From Microcoleus sp. AS-A8 (GTDB lineage Bacteria > Cyanobacteriota > Cyanobacteriia > Cyanobacteriales > Coleofasciculaceae): a stretch of 64,000 nucleotides of DNA. Under the pieces are notes generated by a model. It searched no databases, had not been told where the DNA came from, and saw nothing but the letters and a program-made list of their open reading frames with translations. The stretch covers positions 62,001 through 126,000 of the forward strand of contig JAMPKV010000001.1 of assembly GCA_039962225.1 (NCBI GenBank), read 5' to 3'. This document shows, in pieces, positions 62,639 through 64,000 of the stretch. Position 1 is the first letter of the stretch, and each line of letters begins with the position of its first letter. Both the position numbers and the translations under genes were made by a program.

Positions 62639-64000
62639 TTAGCGTGGGGTTGTCCCTATTCTCTGCGGCTGTGCCAGAAAATCCAACATCTCTGACCAAG
62701 CCTCCGCCCCAGCTATTGCGTTCTCTTGAGGATTGCCACCCCCGATTAGTGCCATTGGTAGGTAAGGTACACTAAACCCATGACCAACATCCTGATAACA
62801 CAGATGCTTTACAGGATAAAGATGCTGGTGTTCCATTAGACGATTCACCACCATCTCAGATAAGACATCCGAAGGCCAGATAAAATCGGCTGTACCAGAA
62901 ATCAACATTACTGATCCATTAATCTTCTCCACTGGAATCATTGCTGCTGCTACGGCGGATTGATTCTTTAGCGCTACCTCGCGAATCTGCCGTGGTTGAG
63001 TCTTTCCATCCATCGTGAAGCTAGCCCCTTCTGGGAAAGGAACAAACGGCACAGGCTTGCCTTGATAAGTCCATGAGGAGCGTGGCGCATCCGATGCGCC
63101 AATTGTGAAACTCTGCCACACAACTCCACTAGGAACATAAGCAACAACGGACTTGATCTCAGGGAAAGTTGACCCCAACAACAGTGCTAATTCACCGCCC
63201 CTGGAGATGCCAACAACGGCGAGTTGCTCCCTATTCACTTGCGGCTGCTTGCCCATCCAGGCGATCGCACGCTCAAAATACTCTAGGGGAATTTCCATTA
63301 AACTCGTCGGCAGCCCTTCCATTCCCTGATAGTCGAAATAGGCTAAAGCCAGCGCTGCATAGCCGTGAGAAGCTAGTAGCGGTGCGACGGTTCCTGCCCA
63401 TCCGAATCCCCCATCTGAGCCAGTCACAACAAGTACAGCAGGAAGGTTATCCCCTGGAGGTGCGAACAACTCTCCTACCAATCCCTCTTGCCGCACTGAC
63501 GTATCGGAAACATCTGCTGCCACAAATAATCGCTCTAGACTAGCAGTAGCAACCGTATTGCCATCTACTTCAGCAATTAGAGATACCGTAGTCGGCGCAA
63601 CCCCTGTTTTGATAAACATTGGCAATGCACCAGCGGTATCTTCCAGAGTCATTGACCAAAATAAACCCATCGAGTCAATGCCACTATAGCTTCCGGAATC
63701 TGGAGGCATTGAACTCAAATCAACGTTGCCCTCGTCATCCGGTTTGAACGTAGCATAAGCGCTCCACACCCGCCCCAAGTCATCTGGCATTGTTGCTCGT
63801 AGTGTCACAGATTTGTTGGGTTGAAAACCCAGCAAGCGGATGCTTACGGATTCATCAATTAACGCTGTCTGAGGGGTGGTTTCAATAGTTGCAGAGAATT
63901 GCACGGCTTTTACACAAGCGTTACGAGTTCCATCTGAATCATAGATTTGTTCACATAGCAATAAGACAGCTAAGGGACGATCACTTCTTGATGTTGCACA
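62639..64000 (-). CDS. BAAT/acyl-CoA thioesterase-like hydrolase (5' end outside window)
   Basis: At least 440 residues; the frame stays open to the window edge, so the N-terminus and any signal peptide are missing. An N-terminal beta-sandwich (TALIDESVSIRLLGFQPNKS, then SGSYSGIDSMGLFWSM) is the acyl-CoA thioesterase/BAAT N-terminal domain. The C-terminal alpha/beta hydrolase domain has VVTGSDGGFGWAG, nucleophile VGISRGGELALLLGS (Ser in the place where bile acid-CoA transferases have Cys) and catalytic His in YQDVGHGFSVPYLP. Bacterial members probably cleave acyl-CoA, other thioesters or esters. It lies 34 bp from the broken epoxide hydrolase gene on the same strand. Confidence 0.82.
   Translation of the reverse strand, partial: CATSRSDRPLAVLLLCEQIYDSDGTRNACVKAVQFSATIETTPQTALIDESVSIRLLGFQPNKSVTLRATMPDDLGRVWSAYATFKPDDEGNVDLSSMPPDSGSYSGIDSMGLFWSMTLEDTAGALPMFIKTGVAPTTVSLIAEVDGNTVATASLERLFVAADVSDTSVRQEGLVGELFAPPGDNLPAVLVVTGSDGGFGWAGTVAPLLASHGYAALALAYFDYQGMEGLPTSLMEIPLEYFERAIAWMGKQPQVNREQLAVVGISRGGELALLLGSTFPEIKSVVAYVPSGVVWQSFTIGASDAPRSSWTYQGKPVPFVPFPEGASFTMDGKTQPRQIREVALKNQSAVAAAMIPVEKINGSVMLISGTADFIWPSDVLSEMVVNRLMEHQHLYPVKHLCYQDVGHGFSVPYLPMALIGGGNPQENAIAGAEAWSEMLDFLAQPQRIGTTPR

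Overview
The window is chromosomal DNA from a cyanobacterium, most likely a large-genome filamentous type such as Coleofasciculus, Microcoleus or a relative. The evidence is the frequent HIP1 octamer GCGATCGC, cyanobacterial gene families (CrtR carotene hydroxylase, LabA, COP23, DUF3155, DUF3611, a Hik2/CSK-like kinase, a PAO-like Rieske oxygenase, an SLH-domain envelope protein) and intergenic heptanucleotide repeats. No rRNA, tRNA, CRISPR array, phage or intact transposase was recognised. The genus is an inference.

Layout. 1-4829: the start of endonuclease III (nth) and two multi-domain sensor kinases. 5025-9628: UDP-glucuronate 4-epimerase, then serS-rseP and a DUF3611 membrane protein. 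9629-13739: gene-poor stretch with an NTF2-like protein, a PadR regulator, a CCB1-like cytochrome b6f assembly factor and DUF3155. 13740-23279: Hik2/CSK-like kinase, SLH protein, TerB-like protein, rsmB, a lipoprotein, a TPR protein and a receiver-kinase hybrid. 23976-32610: plsX-fabH (fatty acid and phospholipid initiation), a PBP4-type D,D-peptidase, and the same-strand run metG-labA-lptC-serpin. 32992-40035: acyltransferase, hydrolase, COP23, crtR, sppA-aroH, a DMT transporter and a small conserved protein. 40111-49630: three glycosyltransferases mixed with an L,D-carboxypeptidase, hemE, an epimerase-like SDR, DUF427, a TPR protein and an OGFr-domain protein. 49699-56188: a fused DhaM-HPr-Enzyme I, a Rieske oxygenase with an NTF2-like partner, an RppA-like regulator and hisG. 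56793-64000: an accessory block with a membrane-anchored SDR, a DehI-type dehalogenase, a HEPN-like protein, an aldo/keto reductase, an epoxide hydrolase broken by one stop codon and a BAAT-type thioesterase/hydrolase.

Much of the window is housekeeping, with an envelope theme (lptC, rseP, plsX, fabH, D,D- and L,D-peptidases, SLH protein, glycosyltransferases) and a signalling theme (four histidine kinases, one OmpR-type regulator). The right end looks like a detoxification or catabolic island: dehalogenase, epoxide hydrolase, SDR and AKR are enzyme types that can act in sequence on halogenated or epoxidised compounds, but two of these genes look damaged.

The strongest unusual signals are: a secreted serpin with a full-length inhibitory-type loop and a predicted Arg-Cys reactive bond, 19 bp downstream of lptC; two genes whose reading frames continue across in-frame stops (41280-41807 with two TAG, 61636-62604 with one TGA at a conserved Trp position); a bacterial OGFr-domain protein; a HEPN-like protein whose stop codon begins a perfect 15-bp hairpin; a composite interspersed repeat (CCGGAG...GAGGA plus CAGAAGG heptamers); and intergenic-type repeat sequence found in frame inside coding linkers. 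I did not see a clear, complete, previously undescribed multi-gene system; the findings are graded accordingly.
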